NCBI RefSeq assembly: GCF_035046485.1
Contig: NC_085137.1
Span: forward strand, 10,928,252-10,992,251
Source: Aedes albopictus
Taxonomy: Eukaryota > Arthropoda > Insecta > Diptera > Culicidae
Direction: 5' to 3'
DNA length: 64,000 bases
Shown here: one piece after another, positions 21,653 to 34,123 of the stretch
Layout: each line of letters opens with the position of its first letter
Position numbering within the stretch: position 1 is the stretch's first letter
The notes under the pieces: generated by a model
The model's input: the letters and a program-made list of their open reading frames with translations, nothing else
What the model was told of the DNA's origin: nothing
Databases searched by the model: none
Position numbers and translations under genes: made by a program

Positions 21653-21658
21653 TACTGA
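21653..21658 (-). promoter_or_regulatory. Initiator (TCAGTA) of EcKL at 20371-21615
   Basis: TCAGTA on the minus strand, the A about 41 nt upstream of the ATG; GTATCA occurs twice just upstream. Confidence 0.45.
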
Positions 21659-21699
21659 TACACGCTGATACAAGGCGGCTGAATTATCTGAAAACCTCT

Positions 21700-22367
21700 A
21701 GCTCACACTTGAATGGTCGCAGCATTACTGAATTGCTCCGAACCGAAAGCAGGCAAGAGGGTAATTGATAACAACAACCAATAAACCAACACATTTGAGT
21801 TTGGTCTGCCGAGAGAACAAAACAAATTCCAGAATAGGGTGGAAGAAAAGGAAACGGTTGGCCGGCAGGTGTTTGTGTGGTGCAGAAGTGGCGACGGATA
21901 GAATAGGTGGATAGGTATATAGCATTTTTTTTTACTGATTTCAATTGTATGTTCTGTTGAGCTTTGGCAATCCTCATGGAAGGATAGAATAATACAAGAG
22001 CATTGATGTCCGCATGTTTTAGGCATCTGCTAAGGCAAAGAAAGAATGTGTGCTTGGTTTCTATTGGAGCTGCATAGTTAAGCTTGATCAAGCAAACCTG
22101 ACAGCTTTCCTGTAGCCTGTAGTTTCCTTCTAACAGATTAACTAGCGAAATTATAGCCAGGTATATCTCGGCAGCGTTTCAAACATCATTTACAACCTAA
22201 TTTCTAACGCTATTTCACAGAGATTCGCTTGCTGGCTTCATGTGGATTTAGAAAAACAAAAATTTAATTCATACAGCCCAATGCTTCCCAGCAACGCCGT
22301 AAAAATTATCCGAACAATCAACAACACAATTAGATTCAAAACAATTGGGATAACACATATTTAACCC
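21700..22367. other. Intergenic, no gene seen
   Basis: Overlapping minus-strand open frames of 66-135 codons at 21684-22091 show no domain, signal or similarity and compete with one another, so none is called. Confidence 0.4.
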
Positions 22368-22438
22368 GGTTTGTGGCTGCTGATCTCCATCCTCGGGTAC
22401 GCCTAATGCTTGCCAGATCACACACCACCTGGTCGCCG
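22368..22438 (-). mobile_element. Short RTE-like LINE 3' remnant
   Basis: The segment from GGTTTGTGGCTGCTGATCTC to ACACCACCTGGTCGCC aligns by eye with 10761-10832 of the full-length LINE, with several substitutions. Confidence 0.75.
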
Positions 22439-23033
22439 TTCAGCGAATATATAACAGATTTGAATATTGTCGTCGGGGTTGAAACTCGACGATTCCCCAC
22501 ACCCGTCAATCGAATTTTCTCAAAATCTATACGTGAAACTTAAACGTCGGACGTAGTGCGCTGAACAACGGACCTGGCTCTCTATCCAGCGCACTGTACC
22601 CGACGTACGTCCGACACACATATTAGGAGAAATATCGATTTTCACGTGTCAAAAATTCAGATTTTCAACTGCACGAACAATATTTTTTTTTGCAATTTCT
22701 CATCGTAATAGGCTATTTTACCTCACGCAAATCTTCCAGGAAAAGGCCTACTTTCCCACACAACAAGTAGCAGTGATGTAATGGTTTATTACAGCACTGA
22801 TTTGCGTTGCGTAATGAACGATTAAAGCATTGTTTTCAGATTTGATCAACTTATTGATGCATTCTGGACGCAGGTTTGATAAGTTATGACAGCTGCACAG
22901 TATGCCCTGCAATATTCTGACTTTCTTAAACGTGGTTATGAACATCACTGGCAGTTTGATAAAAAAAAAGTTTTGTTAAAACTATCCTGAAGTGGTAATT
23001 TATGAAATTGCAAAAAACGTTGTACGTAATTCG

Positions 23034-23130
23034 GTGCAGAACTCGATTTTTACAGCACTCGTCGTAATTATCCAACTCGGCAAGCCTCGTTGAATCAGCG
23101 ACTCGTGCTGTAAAAATATTCATTCTGCAC
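23034..23130. repeat. Small inverted repeat
   Basis: GTGCAGAACTCGATTTTTAC at the left is mirrored by GTAAAAATATTCATTCTGCAC at the right, with CAGCACTCGT/ACTCGTGCTG inside. It is probably part of a dispersed element spanning about 22750-23170, whose outer limits I cannot fix. Confidence 0.55.
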
Positions 23131-23237
23131 CTTGTTGCGTAAACTACTATTACAGTACACTCGTTTACATATCGAGTTTGTAAAACTGGACAGAGAACGT
23201 CGGAATGGTCCCTGTGGCTGGAGTTATTCCGGTAGGT

Positions 23238-24876
23238 CACTGCACAATGGTCCGAATCCACGTTTTAGCAGGAAAAAAATCGGTATCTCTGTTTTCGTTA
23301 ATTTTAGGCATTTGGTGTCTTCAGAGAAGTTGTTTGAATATGTTTGCTGCATCTTTTCCAAAAATTTTTGATTAGGGTGGTCCGCGTCTTAGCTCAAATC
23401 TGGAATAGAACTTTTAAATTTCAAGTCATACGCGATCGAGTTCTTCAGCAAAGTTATAGGCAATGCTATTTTGAGCAACTTTGCCGAATACGCCGTTTAT
23501 CTAGCTCTTAATTTGAACATAGTAGGTCAATTTTTAGTTTTGACTTAGGGTGAGCCACCCAAAAACGGTTTTTTCGCAATGACTTTTTTATTTGATTTTT
23601 TTCGAAGATGTGAGCTTCGGAGCATTTGAAGAGCAAGTAATGACGCATATTTGTTCTGAACATTGCACGTTGCTAAGTCTTGTCATTCAAATGTTATGGG
23701 CAATTTTGACTTAAAATCAACGATGTCTTCAAATGCTTATATCTCTAGGAGCTGGTAAAATAAAAAAAGTTCTTAAGGCGGCATTTGGAAGGTCACATAT
23801 AAAGCCAAATTTAGAGCAAATATTACAAGAACGTTATTTCTTAAATTGGAATAAATCGACTCCAAAAATCCCCTTGAAAAATCGAAAAACTACTTATAAC
23901 TCATACAATTTTAAAGATAGAGTCAAACTGTCTTCGGAAAAAATGTAGGTTTTTACCATGCCTACAAGTTTTCCATACACGATTTTTTTGCAAAACGTGA
24001 AACAAAAGCTTGAAATTGATAATTTGATTCTTAGGGGTACATGCTATGTTTTTCTAGGGAATCAGAACGATTATATTCTTTAAAAACAAATTATCAATTT
24101 CAAGCTTTTGTTTCACGTTTTACAAAAAAGTCGTGTATGAGAAACTTTTAGGTATGGTGAAAACCCACATTTTTTCCGAAGACAGTTTGACTCTATCTTT
24201 AAAATTGTATGAGTTATAAGTACTTTTTCGATTTTTTAAGCGGATTTTTGGAGTCGATTTATTCCAATTTAAAAAATAACGTTCTTGTAATATTTGCTCC
24301 ACATTTGGCTTTATATGTGACCTTCCAAATGCCGCTTAAAAAACTTTTTTTATTTTACCAGCTCCATGAGATATAAGCATTTGAAGACATCGTTGTTTTT
24401 AAGTCAAAATTGCCCATAACATGTGAATAACAAGACCTAGCAACATGCAATGTTCAGAACAAATATGCGTCATTACTTGCTCTTCAAATGCTCCGAAGCT
24501 CACATCTTCGAAAAAAATCAAATAAAAAAGTTATTGCGAAATAACCGTTTTTGGGGGGCTCACCCTAAGTCAAAACTAGAAATTGACCTACTATGTTCAA
24601 ATTAAGAGCTAGATAAACGGCGTATTCAGCAAAGTTGCTCGAAATAGCATTGCCTACAACTTTTCTGAAGAACTCGATCGCGTATGACTTAAAATTAAAA
24701 AACTCTTTTCCAGATTTGAGTTAGGACGTGGACCACCCTATTTAAATTTTTTTGGAAAAGATGCAGCAAACAAATGCAAACAACTTCTCTGAAGACACCA
24801 AACGCCTAAAATTAACGAAAACAGAGGTACGGATTTTTTTCCTGCTAAAACGTAGATTCGGACCATTGTGCACTGG
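23238..24876. mobile_element. Long foldback element, about 795-bp arms
   Basis: The left arm starts CACTGCACAATGGTCC and the right arm ends GGACCATTGTGCACTG. Arms 23238-24033 and 24083-24876 are complementary along nearly their whole length (about 90% by eye), separated by a loop of about 50 bp. Landmarks mirrored in both arms include the AGGGTGGTCC/GGACCACCCT block, TCAAATTAAGAGCTAGATAA and GTGAAACAAAAGCTTGAAAT. Open frames in the two arms are mirror images and non-coding. A transcript through it would fold into a very long hairpin. Confidence 0.9.
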
Positions 24877-25054
24877 GACAGATTCTTATGAAAATCTGTT
24901 TTTTTAGTACACAACATGTTTTCCTTTATGATTCGAAATCAAATTCTATCTATTTCTATTCAAACTTACAACTCCATCATCGAACATTTACTATAAGCAG
25001 TTTTGAACCGTTTGGGAGTTACCGGATGTGGCCACCGGATATAATCTACGGAGA

Positions 25055-28000
25055 AACCTTACTTACCTTACCGATCAGGCTAAGGCCGGGGTGGCCTCTG
25101 CTGTACATAGTAGCCGTCTCCATTCCACTCGGTCCATGGCTGTTTGTCTCCAGTTCCGCACTCTACGTAGGGTCCGAAGATCGTCATCCACTTGGACGAC
25201 CCACCTAGCTCGCTGCGCTCCACGTCTTCTTGTACCGGTCAGATGACTCTCGAGAACCATTTTAGTCGGGTTGCAATCCAACATCCTAGTGACGTGACCC
25301 ACCCACCGTAGCCACCCGATTTTCGCTGTATGGACGATAGTTGGTTCTCTTAGCAGCTGATGCAGCTCGTGGTTCATTCGCCTTCTCCAAGTCCCGTCTT
25401 CCATCTGCACTCCGCCGTAGATGGTACGCAACACCTTCCGTTCGGAAACTCCAAGGGCGCATTGGTCCTCTGCACGTAGGGTCCGTGTTTCGTGCCCATA
25501 GAGGACGACCGGTCTAATCAGCGTTGTGTAGATAATTAACTTCGTGTTACGGCGAACTTTATTCGATCGTGGAGTTCTGCGGTGTCCAAAGTAAGCACGA
25601 TTTACTGCCACAATGCGCCTCTGAATTTCTCCGCTGGTGTCGTTGTTGGATGTCATCAGTGAGCCCAAGTACACGAATTCTTCAACCGCCTCGATTTCAT
25701 CACCGTCGATATAAATTCGGAATGGCGGGCGTGGTTATTACTCTCTGGAGCCCTTTGCCATCATTTACTTTGTCTTCGACACATTAATGACTAATCCGAT
25801 TCGTCTGGCTTCACTCTTTTTTTTTCCTCTTCTGTTGGGGAAATTAAGCCACTGCGTCCAATAGGCTGAACTATTGTGGCACTCTTTAGTCGCATGTACG
25901 TTCCCGCCATCGTCTCAAATTTACGAGCAATAATATCAACATCATCAGCGAAACCAAGCAGCTGAACGGACTTTGTAAAAATCGTTCCACTCGTGTTTAT
26001 CCCCGCTCTCCTAATTACACCCTCTAAAGCAATGTTGAACAGCATGCACGAAAGACCATCACCTTGCCGTAACCCTCTGCGAGATTCGAAGGGACTCGAG
26101 AGTGTCCCTGATACTCGAACTACGCACATCACTCGATCCATCGTCGCCTTGATCAATCGTATCAGTTCCGGGAATCCGTATTCGTGCATAATCTGCCATA
26201 GCTGTTCTCGATCGATTAGAAATCGATGAACAAGTGATGCGTGGGCACGTTGTATTCGCGGCATTTCTGCAACACCTGGCGGATGGCGAACATCTGGTCC
26301 GTTGTAGCGCGTTCAGCCTGATATTTCCCCACGAACTGTCTTGCAATCGGTGATAGACGGCGGCATAAAATTTGAAAGAGTATCTTGTAGGCAGCGCTCA
26401 GTAGTGTGATCGCGCGGTAGTTCCCGCCATCCAACTTGTCGCCCTTTTTGTAGATGGGACACACGATACCCTTCATCCATTCCTCCGGTAATACTTCCTC
26501 CTCCCAAATCTTGGTAATGACCCAGTGTAGTGCTTTCACCAGTGCTTCTCCACCGTATTTTAGAAGCTCGCTTGGTAGTTGATCGGCTCCAGCGGCTTTG
26601 TTGTTTTCAACCGGCCAACCCCCTCCTCAATCTCTTGGAGGTCAGGGGCCGGAAGTCTTTCGTCCTGTGCACATACTCCTAGATCTGTTACCACACCACC
26701 TTCGGTACTTGCAATGCCACCATTGAGGTGCTCATCGTAATGCTGACGCCACCTCTTGACCACCTCACGCTCGCTCGTGAGAATATTCCCGTGATTATCT
26801 CGGCACATGTCGGCTTGTGGCACAAAGACTCTGCGCGAGCTGTTCAGCTTCTCGTAGAACTTTCGTGTGTCCTTAGCGCGGTACAGCTCTTCCATCGCTT
26901 CGCGATCTCGTTCTTCCTGCTGGCGCTTCTTCATCCGGAAGACTGAGTTCTTCCTGTTCCGCGCCTGTTTGTAACGTGCCTCTTTCGCTCTCGTACGGTG
27001 TTGCAGCATTCTCGCCCATGCTGCATTCTTCTCGTTTTTCAACTGTTCACATTCGCCGTCGTACCAGTCGTTTCTGTGATTCGGAGTCGCGAAGCCTAGT
27101 GCTGTAGCTAAGGTACTACCTATGGCGGATCAGATGTCCCTCCAGCCATCTTCAAGTGTAGCTGCGCCAAGCTGCTCTTCCGTTGGTAGGTCTACTGCTA
27201 ACTGCTGCGCGTAGTCTTGAGCCACTTCTACGTTACGCACACTCAGCGAAGTAAGCTACCGAAATTCATCAAAATACCTTATGAAATTTAGCCATAACTG
27301 TGAAGTATGGATGCCATAAGAATACCTAATGAAAATTTAACATGCTTATTATGACCTAATTACATAAGATAAACTTATGAAAGGAGCAGAAAAATTACAA
27401 AATGATGCAGACTGGAATCGATCCATGAACGTCGAGATCACTGAGCTCGTGCCCAACCCACGCGACTGTCGACGCTTGAGAATAATGTGTTGCTAAATGT
27501 GTATAAAAGCCATGCAAACTGTGAGTCGATTCTGCGTCATAGACCGACCTTATGAAAATCGTTCTAGCCGTTATGAATTGTTTAACCTTCCGTAACTCGC
27601 GCGGTTGACTACCTGCGTCAGCACCACACTAATGCTGAGTACAAAAAGCGAGATTTTTTCAACGTGTTGTACAAAATACAACAGCGCGATCGCTCGAGGG
27701 TTAAAGGCCATTTCACAAGTTAGACTTTATGATAATCTTAGGTTTATTTGCCTGAGTGCAGCTGCTCGATGTTGAGCCGCGTGGTGATAACTGTCGAAAG
27801 TTTTGAGCGCATGCATACAGCGACTAAGTAATGATCCGAATCTATATTCGCACTGCGGTATGTGCGGACGTTGGTTATATCTGAGAAGAATTTACCGTCG
27901 ATTAGAACGTGGTCGATTTGGTTTTCTGTTTGATGGTCGGGTGATCTCCAGGTGGCTTTGTGGATATCTTTGCGGGGGAAGAAGGTGCTTCGGACTACCA

Positions 28001-28463
28001 TACCACGGGAGGCTGCAAAGTTTACGCATCGCTGGTTGTTATCATTCGATACGGCGTGCAGGCTGTTTCGCCCGATTACCGGTCGGTACTCCCTTCCTAC
28101 CTGCGCGTTCATGTCGCCGACAACGATTTTCACGTCACGCGGCGAGCAACCATCGTATGTTTGCTCTAACTGCGCGTAGAACGCTTCTTTCTCGTCATCG
28201 GGTCTCCCTTCGTGTGGGCAGTGGACGTTGATGATGCTGTAGTTGAAGAAACGGCCCTTAACTCTCAACATGCACATCCTTGCGTTGATCGGCTGCCACC
28301 CGATCACACGTTGTCGCATCTTGCCCAACACTATAAATCCTGTTCCCAGTTCATTGGTGGTACCACAGCTTTGGTAGAAGGTAGCCGCTCGATGCCCGCT
28401 TTTCCACACTTTCTGTCCAGTCCAACAAAGTTCCTGCAACGCCACGATGCACAGTGCTGCGAA
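25055..28463 (-). mobile_element. Decayed RTE-like LINE, second family
   Basis: The order on the minus strand matches the full-length LINE. Endonuclease (VALQELCWTG, VVGDMNAQVG, QIDHVLIDGKFF, DSDHYLV) lies at 28463-27759, then the linker at 27239-26560. RT (HHLFIDF, RQGDGLSCML, FADDVDII) lies at 26539-25800, and the C-terminal region (RTIYGGVQ, HELHQLLREPTIV, RRGAQRARW) at 25674-25060. It has many frameshifts and stops and is cut by the MITE at 27240-27758. The 3' tail near 25055 is a CTTAC-type repeat. About 55-65% protein identity to the intact LINE by eye marks it as a separate, older family. Confidence 0.88.
27240..27758. mobile_element. MITE inserted in LINE, with tRNA-like module
   Basis: CACTCAG at 27240-27246 and CTGAGTG at 27752-27758 begin inverted termini (CACTCAGSSAARTAARC). 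The LINE frame reads NIEQL on one side and VRNVEVAQDYA on the other, so the insert is bounded there. The words CTTATGA/TCATAAG and variants recur in the left third. On the minus strand near 27415-27480 a degenerate B-box (GGATCGATTCC) marks a tRNA-like stretch. Confidence 0.7.
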
Positions 28464-28499
28464 TGTATGGAACTGCAGGACAAAAATCATAACTAACGT

Positions 28500-29430
28500 A
28501 CCATACGTTTTTTCTCAATAGTGTCTTCGGTGAAGTTAACAAACTTGATAAAAGCTACAATTTGCATAAATGTCCTATGTATAATTCATAATCGCTTAAG
28601 TGTCTTAAACGCCAATTTATTTAAATCTTGCTGTTTTTTTCTAGACTGCAGTCCCTGCAGTCTGCAGACTGCAGGCAAATGTATAAACATATAATTCATA
28701 ATAAAAAGGTAATTGCAAGAATGACTTATTTACCAATCTTTATTTTCACCGAACATTTTGTTTGTTGAAGGTCGAGCGTTTGGTCATTTTTTGCGTACTC
28801 TAAAACTGAAGAAATCGTTGAAGTTTACCCTCAAATTCTTCGTATAAATCAGCAGTTTCATAAGGAAACGAGGGAACAATGTAAACTGATACATTTTTCG
28901 TTTGAATGAGCATGAGCATGAGCATGAGCATAGATGACCGTACTATTCGTAGTTGCTACTCCGTGATTGACCAGAACAATCGAAGTTGCACAAGGAACCA
29001 ACAGACGGAGCTTGGGAGTAGCTTACCGTCCTCAATGTGCATCTTCGAGAATTCCAAACTTTATTAGGTCAATAACGGCGCCGGCCACGTCCTTACGGTC
29101 ATCGAGGAAGGAAAGGAATGTTATTATGACGTGCGTTGCTTACTAAAGACCGAGATCACCTCTGCGTCTCCACGTCTGTCATGGGAAGGACTTTTTGTTA
29201 GTGGGGAGGGGAAAGGGCGCATGATATGAGTTCACTTTGGTAAGTGGAGTGATTCATGCAACCCTATTAATATCAAACCACTTATTTTCATTTGGACTAA
29301 AACAAAACACATGCCGACATCGAAGATGACGAACCATTCAGATAGTTTTCGAAGTGCGAAAATTAACGAAAGAGAAAATAAAGTGATTTGAACCAACGTG
29401 GCTTTGGAACTTGGGCCGACACTTGACGTG
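28500..29430. other. Non-genic; simple repeats
   Basis: Contains the PstI-like palindrome run CTGCAGTCTGCAGACTGCAG at about 28657-28676 and a (GAGCAT)4 tract at 28908-28931, followed by a dispersed-repeat-like stretch (GATGACCGTACTATTCG). No supported coding region. Confidence 0.4.
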
Positions 29431-29840
29431 ACGAACATTTCAATGTCTGTTGACTAAAATCGCAAAAAAATGTTGTTTGTTGCATTTATCGTATCATAAT
29501 TCGCCCCGTGCGAAGATGAGCAGTCAAATAGACGACGACGACGACGTGCACGCGGACGATCCGAATGAAAACGCGGCCTGTACACTTTGCCACCAAAAAC
29601 TCACTAAATCACCCCGTACGAAGATGAGCAGTCAAATAGACGCAGGGATGCCACATATACAGATTTTTCTGTAATCATGCAGATTTTCTCGCAGCTTTTC
29701 ATACAGAATTCTGTATACCAATATTACAGATTTTTGAAAATTATACAGAACATACAGATTTTTCAGAAACTTACAGAATTTCAAACAGATTTTCCACGAA
29801 ATATTACAGATTTCATACAGATTTTTGGCAAAAAATGGTG

Positions 29841-30146
29841 ATAGGGTAAGGGAGGTATTTTGGACCCCTTTAGGAAGTGGATGAACAATTCAGCGAGAAG
29901 AGAAAGTTTCTACTTCAAAATATGGATAACTAGCTGTCCCGGCAAACGTCGTACTGCCTGCCTACTGTGTTTTTTGACGTACAGCTCCCATAGGGACGTC
30001 TCCCGCAAAGTCACCTGTATGGGAGCCCCCCGTTCCAGAGACTGGAGAGGTCCCGCACCAAGCTAAGAACCTTCCCCGGCCCCACAAATACTCACATACA
30101 AAATTTCACACTGATCGGTCCAGTAGTTTTCGAATCCATAGCGGTC

Positions 30147-30190
<44 letters not shown>

Positions 30191-31522
30191 GGAAATTCAT
30201 TTTTATATATATAGATATATATAGATTTCAATACGCATTACGTAGAGCAACATGTTTTCTATCGAAAAAGGCCAACCAGCACTTAAAATTGTTGTTGTAA
30301 ATACAAGAAATATCAAAACTCCTGAAGGATCTTGGGCTTCTATTTTGGACCACCTGATTTTATTTTGGACCACCAAATTAAACTTCAATTGATTGATGAA
30401 ATGAATGCCACCTCAGCAAAAATTTAACCGTAGTTAAAACTACGTGAAGTTTACATCTTTTCTATTCATTTTTTGAGGCAGGGAACGTTTAAAAATTACG
30501 TAAAGATAAAAAAAAAGATTAAATTTTGTTGCAATTGCCAGTTTTTACGCATTGTAGTATGATGTTTCATAAAAAAAATGTTACGCAAAACGTGTATTTA
30601 TTAACTATTGCATGACGTCAGTCACCATGCATAAATCACGTAACGCTTCATAGAAGTGTGAAAGTCTATTGATTTTGCTAAATATAAAGGCGTTCCACAC
30701 ATATTGTAATGAATGGAAAGGCCATCAAAAATAAAGTAATTTGAATGATACGTAAATTATCAAACATACATTAGATAACACATTGTCTCAGTCATCAACT
30801 GATTGCCGAGAAGGACAACTTTTCTAAACTGGATGACTGAACACCAGAAAATTTCAACTTGTCGAAAAGTTGTTAGGACATAAATCGAATCGAAATTTTT
30901 AACTTGGCGATAAGTTGTTAGAACAAATCGAACCCACAACAATCTCATTGTAAAATTAACGTAAAACAACCCAGATCACGGAAGGTCCCAACTTATTTTA
31001 TTTATCTGTTTTTAGAGTACATTACATTGGCATGAATATTTTCTCCCTTTAGAAGGAACTGGAGAGATGGATCTGACAGGTGGTCCAAAATATGTCCACA
31101 TCTGATTAAGTTGAACATATTTTGGCCATACCTCAAACCACCATTTTAGTAAATATTATCGCTCCACCGAGGTTAAGAACAGTTTATTTTGAGTTCTTAC
31201 AAGGCCCTAACTACATTCACATGAAATAAATATTTATTTGTAAAATTTAATACCTCTTCGAATCCGACTACAAATTTGTCACCTTCTTTGTTTTTGGTGC
31301 TTTTCCGTGCGTTTCATTGGAAGTAAAAACATTTTCTCTATTTTTGATACTGAACAGCATATTTAACTGACATCCAAAATAAAGGTCATCACATAGTTGA
31401 ATACTTTTCGTGTTCCAATAAAAAATTACCAAGATTTAGTAGCGATTATGCGATAAATATCATAAAACTCCCTAGGTGGGCCAAAATACCTGCCCGGTCC
31501 AAAATACCTCCACTACCCTACA
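29841..31522. mobile_element. Nested element, GGAGGTATTTTGGACC termini
   Basis: TAGGGTAAGGGAGGTATTTT at the left is mirrored by AAAATACCTCCACTACCCTA at the right. The words TATTTTGGACCACC and GGGCCAAAATACCTG recur inside. No coding capacity. Confidence 0.7.
29932..30215 (+). mobile_element. SINE-like element with (CAGA)n tail
   Basis: Starts CTAGCTGTCCCGGCAAACGT, runs through TTCACACTGATCGGTCCAGT, and ends in (CAGA)n at about 30148-30188 then GGAAATTCATTTTTATATAT. The head, body and tail plan suggests a retroposed element, but I see no polymerase III promoter. Confidence 0.55.
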
Positions 31523-32334
31523 TATTAAAAAGATTTTTGAAAGGCAAAATACAGATTTAAATGTGGCAACACTGAATAGACGACGACGACGACCGAATGA
31601 AAACGCGGCCTGTACACTTTGCCACCAAAAACTCACTCAGCGAGCGCGCGAAGCTTTGCTGCTGCCGAACTACCGCACACTACTCAAAGCGGCATTTCGA
31701 TTTTGCCTCCAAAAACACACTGAACTGCCTCGTACGAAGATGAGCACTCATTTTGCACTGATACATTTTTCGTTTGAATGGATCAGAAAAGAACACTTGA
31801 TTAACAATATCTTCGATTTTGACTATAAATACATCACTCCGAAAAAGCTCGATTACTAACAAATTAGCAAATAAAAGCAGCCGGAGTCGAATTCACTATT
31901 CAGCGGGCACTATAAGGAAAACATGCTGAAAAATTCAGAGAGGTCTTTTGAGGTCATTTTTTGTTTCATCAATTTGAATTTTGGGGTCGTTTTTCCTCTA
32001 CGCCAAATAGTACCTAAATTATTAAATTTTATTTTCACAAATATTAAAACATGTTGCCGTGCTAAACGAAAAAATAGATTCTACTGATGTGTTGTAGACC
32101 TTCCATTTTGAATTTCACTGAAACCTTAAACGTTTGATAATGTTGAGCTAGGCCAAAGATGGATCTGTTTTATAAAATATTATTTTTCTATGGACAACGA
32201 AAACACTGTTTGGTAATCTAGGTTTTTTTGGTATAATAAACACGATCTTCAAGCTTATAATGGTCGAGCATCATACTTCAAGCATGTATGAACAGCATGG
32301 CATACTAGTTTGAACCAAATTTTGAAGTCGATTT

Positions 32335-32905
32335 TTTCACTTTTGTCTATGGGTCGCAGCGCTGTGCGATGTCGAAGTTGCGGGGATGTAGTTCGTCGTA
32401 GATTATCCTGTCACATCCTGCGAAACCTAGTGACTTGCAATTCCATGTTCCAAGTTTCCAATCGTAGTCCTTATTTCGTCGCGTGGGTCTTTGCCGATTG
32501 AATCGAGTCGTATTTTCTCCTATGTTATTCGCAATGGGGATTTTTACGAGTGGCTTATTGGGCCTGCGCCAACACTCCTGTCTCGCCGGAGGGCCATCGT
32601 GCCAGTTCTGTTTAACGTCCCAACCAACACTGGGACGACCACGCTGATGGGGCTACCACCAGCCGCTGGATGCCAGAACAGACGCTGTTTGAGCCGCACC
32701 ACCTTGGTGGACAGATGCTCGGGTCGTACGTCCTCAATCTAGCTGAAGTCAGAAGGATAACAGTGCCCAGGCTGCACTACCAGCTAAGCACACAACTCTT
32801 AGCTGGCGGTCTTTGTCATCGCTTGACCCGTGGAGGCATGAGGTAGGAACTTGTGAGGACCAGAGCTATGTTGGACTCACCGTTTTGCAGCTCAACTTTT
32901 CATAA
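32335..32905 (-). mobile_element. 5' end fragment of RTE-like LINE
   Basis: On the minus strand it carries a 5' region resembling 13600-14090 of the intact LINE, then the endonuclease start DWKLGTWNCKSLGF, and stops shortly after. It is a 5'-only fragment, so it probably arose by deletion rather than by LINE-type 5' truncation. Confidence 0.75.
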
Positions 32906-33628
32906 TTGTATATAACTGCTCTATCCTTTCTCTTTTCAACAACATTTCGTTTGGAGGTGGTTTTAGGCGGTACTTTCTAAATTTTTGTGGCTCTAACTAA
33001 CGTGGGGTTCATCAATTTGAGTAACCAAATGCATTTTCCTTACTTTATTAGCAAGGACTTTCAGAAAATCGCAACCTAAAACATTTTTGAAGATAAGGTG
33101 TAAATAGTAGACTGTAGTATTGGCAACACTGTCCCGATTTTTTTTTTTGAAACTTTGGCAGTGTGAAATCGTTGTGTTAATCTGTTCTCAGTAAAAATTT
33201 CAGCCATTTTGATTGAACATTTTAAAAGTTAGAGCAGTTTGAATGTCACTATACCAAAAACCACATCTGCTTATTGTGACATAATGCTACATATATGGCT
33301 ATAACTTTTTAAAGGTCAAATCAAATTGAATGAAATTTTGACACAATACATCTACATGCATACTTTTTGTACAGAAAAATTTTCATTGAAATTGGTTCAG
33401 TATTTTTGGCTCTACAGTTTTAGGTAAAAAATGTGATATTTTTTAAAGTGTTTGTATGGCCCAAGATTCTCAAATGGTAAGTCTCTTGTTTCGACGATAT
33501 CTCCGCCAACACTTAACCGATTTTGATGACATTTTTAAGGTATTAGCTACACATAATGTACTATTTCTGGTCAAAAAATCAGCTATTTTTGTGCACGCAA
33601 TCAAAAGTTATAGGGTGACAAAGGATAT

Positions 33629-33788
33629 TATCGGCAGGTTTTTCTCTTCGTCATGGGGGGTTTTTGTGGGCCGAATTGCCTGAAATTTGGGCACATAACT
33701 CAGCTTGGTTGGGAAGGATTTGAAACCAATTTTGAGATCAACAGGTTTCAAAAAATTCCCCATGACGAAGAGAACAAAACTGCCGAAA
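33629..33788. repeat. Inverted repeat, 160 bp
   Basis: TCGGCAGGTTTTTCTCTTCG with TCATGGGG at the left is mirrored by CCCCATGACGAAGAGAAC...CTGCCGA at the right. Arms are about 30 bp. The surrounding 32906-34078 is AT-rich with no gene. Confidence 0.6.
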
Positions 33789-34078
33789 AGTTCCCCTACA
33801 TTATTCATTGTGTCTCATTTTTTTCGAGTCCAGTCTTTACATTACCGATCATGAACATGTGTTAAAGTAGAGAAGTAACTTATCAGTAAAAAATAACTTA
33901 AGAATACGCGAGCAATATAGAAGAACTACAAAGAGCAGATACCTAAGCAGATAAAAACGAGATCCTATCCATCATCCAATGATAAGCATCCGCAAGCGAA
34001 ATATTTACAGTCATCATAAATTAGCTTGATTTTTGCCACGATAAACTGCATTATGTACTGCGCGCGTATCACCTTCGT

Positions 34079-34084
34079 TCAGTT
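34079..34084 (+). promoter_or_regulatory. Initiator (TCAGTT) of EcKL at 34124-35439
   Basis: TCAGTT with the A at 34081, 43 nt upstream of the ATG. No TATA box at the expected distance. Confidence 0.5.
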
Positions 34085-34123
34085 ATCGCTCGCATTTTGT
34101 CGCGATTGGGCAAAAGCCGCGGC

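Larger units (their letters stand above)
29643..31574. mobile_element. hAT-like non-autonomous element
   Basis: Exact 8-bp target duplication AATAGACG at 29635-29642 and 31575-31582. Termini CAGGGATGCCACAT and, inverted, CAGTGTTGCCACAT. ACAGATTT-type words are repeated about nine times within 200 bp of the left end, as expected for hAT (or P) transposase-binding sites. No transposase is seen. Most of its length is a second, nested element. Confidence 0.85.
29510..31745 (+). repeat. Tandem repeat of about 110 bp, split by an insertion
   Basis: The phrase CGTACGAAGATGAGCA occurs at about 29507 (as CGTGCGAAG), 29616 and 31731. GAATGAAAACGCGGCCTGTA occurs at 29562 and 31594. With the 1932-bp insertion at 29643-31574 removed, these form two to three tandem units. 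Each unit has an open segment reading NENAACTLCHQKLT, with a C-x2-C pair, but the units are in different registers and no gene is supported. Confidence 0.6.

Noticed and set aside
23733..24302. Two similar proteins encoded near 23733-23948 and 24120-24302
   Set aside because: They are the same sequence in the two arms of the inverted repeat, not paralogous genes.
31476..31859. A 127-codon gene with a C-x2-C motif
   Set aside because: It starts inside the nested transposon, crosses the hAT-like terminus and uses only one unit of the tandem repeat.
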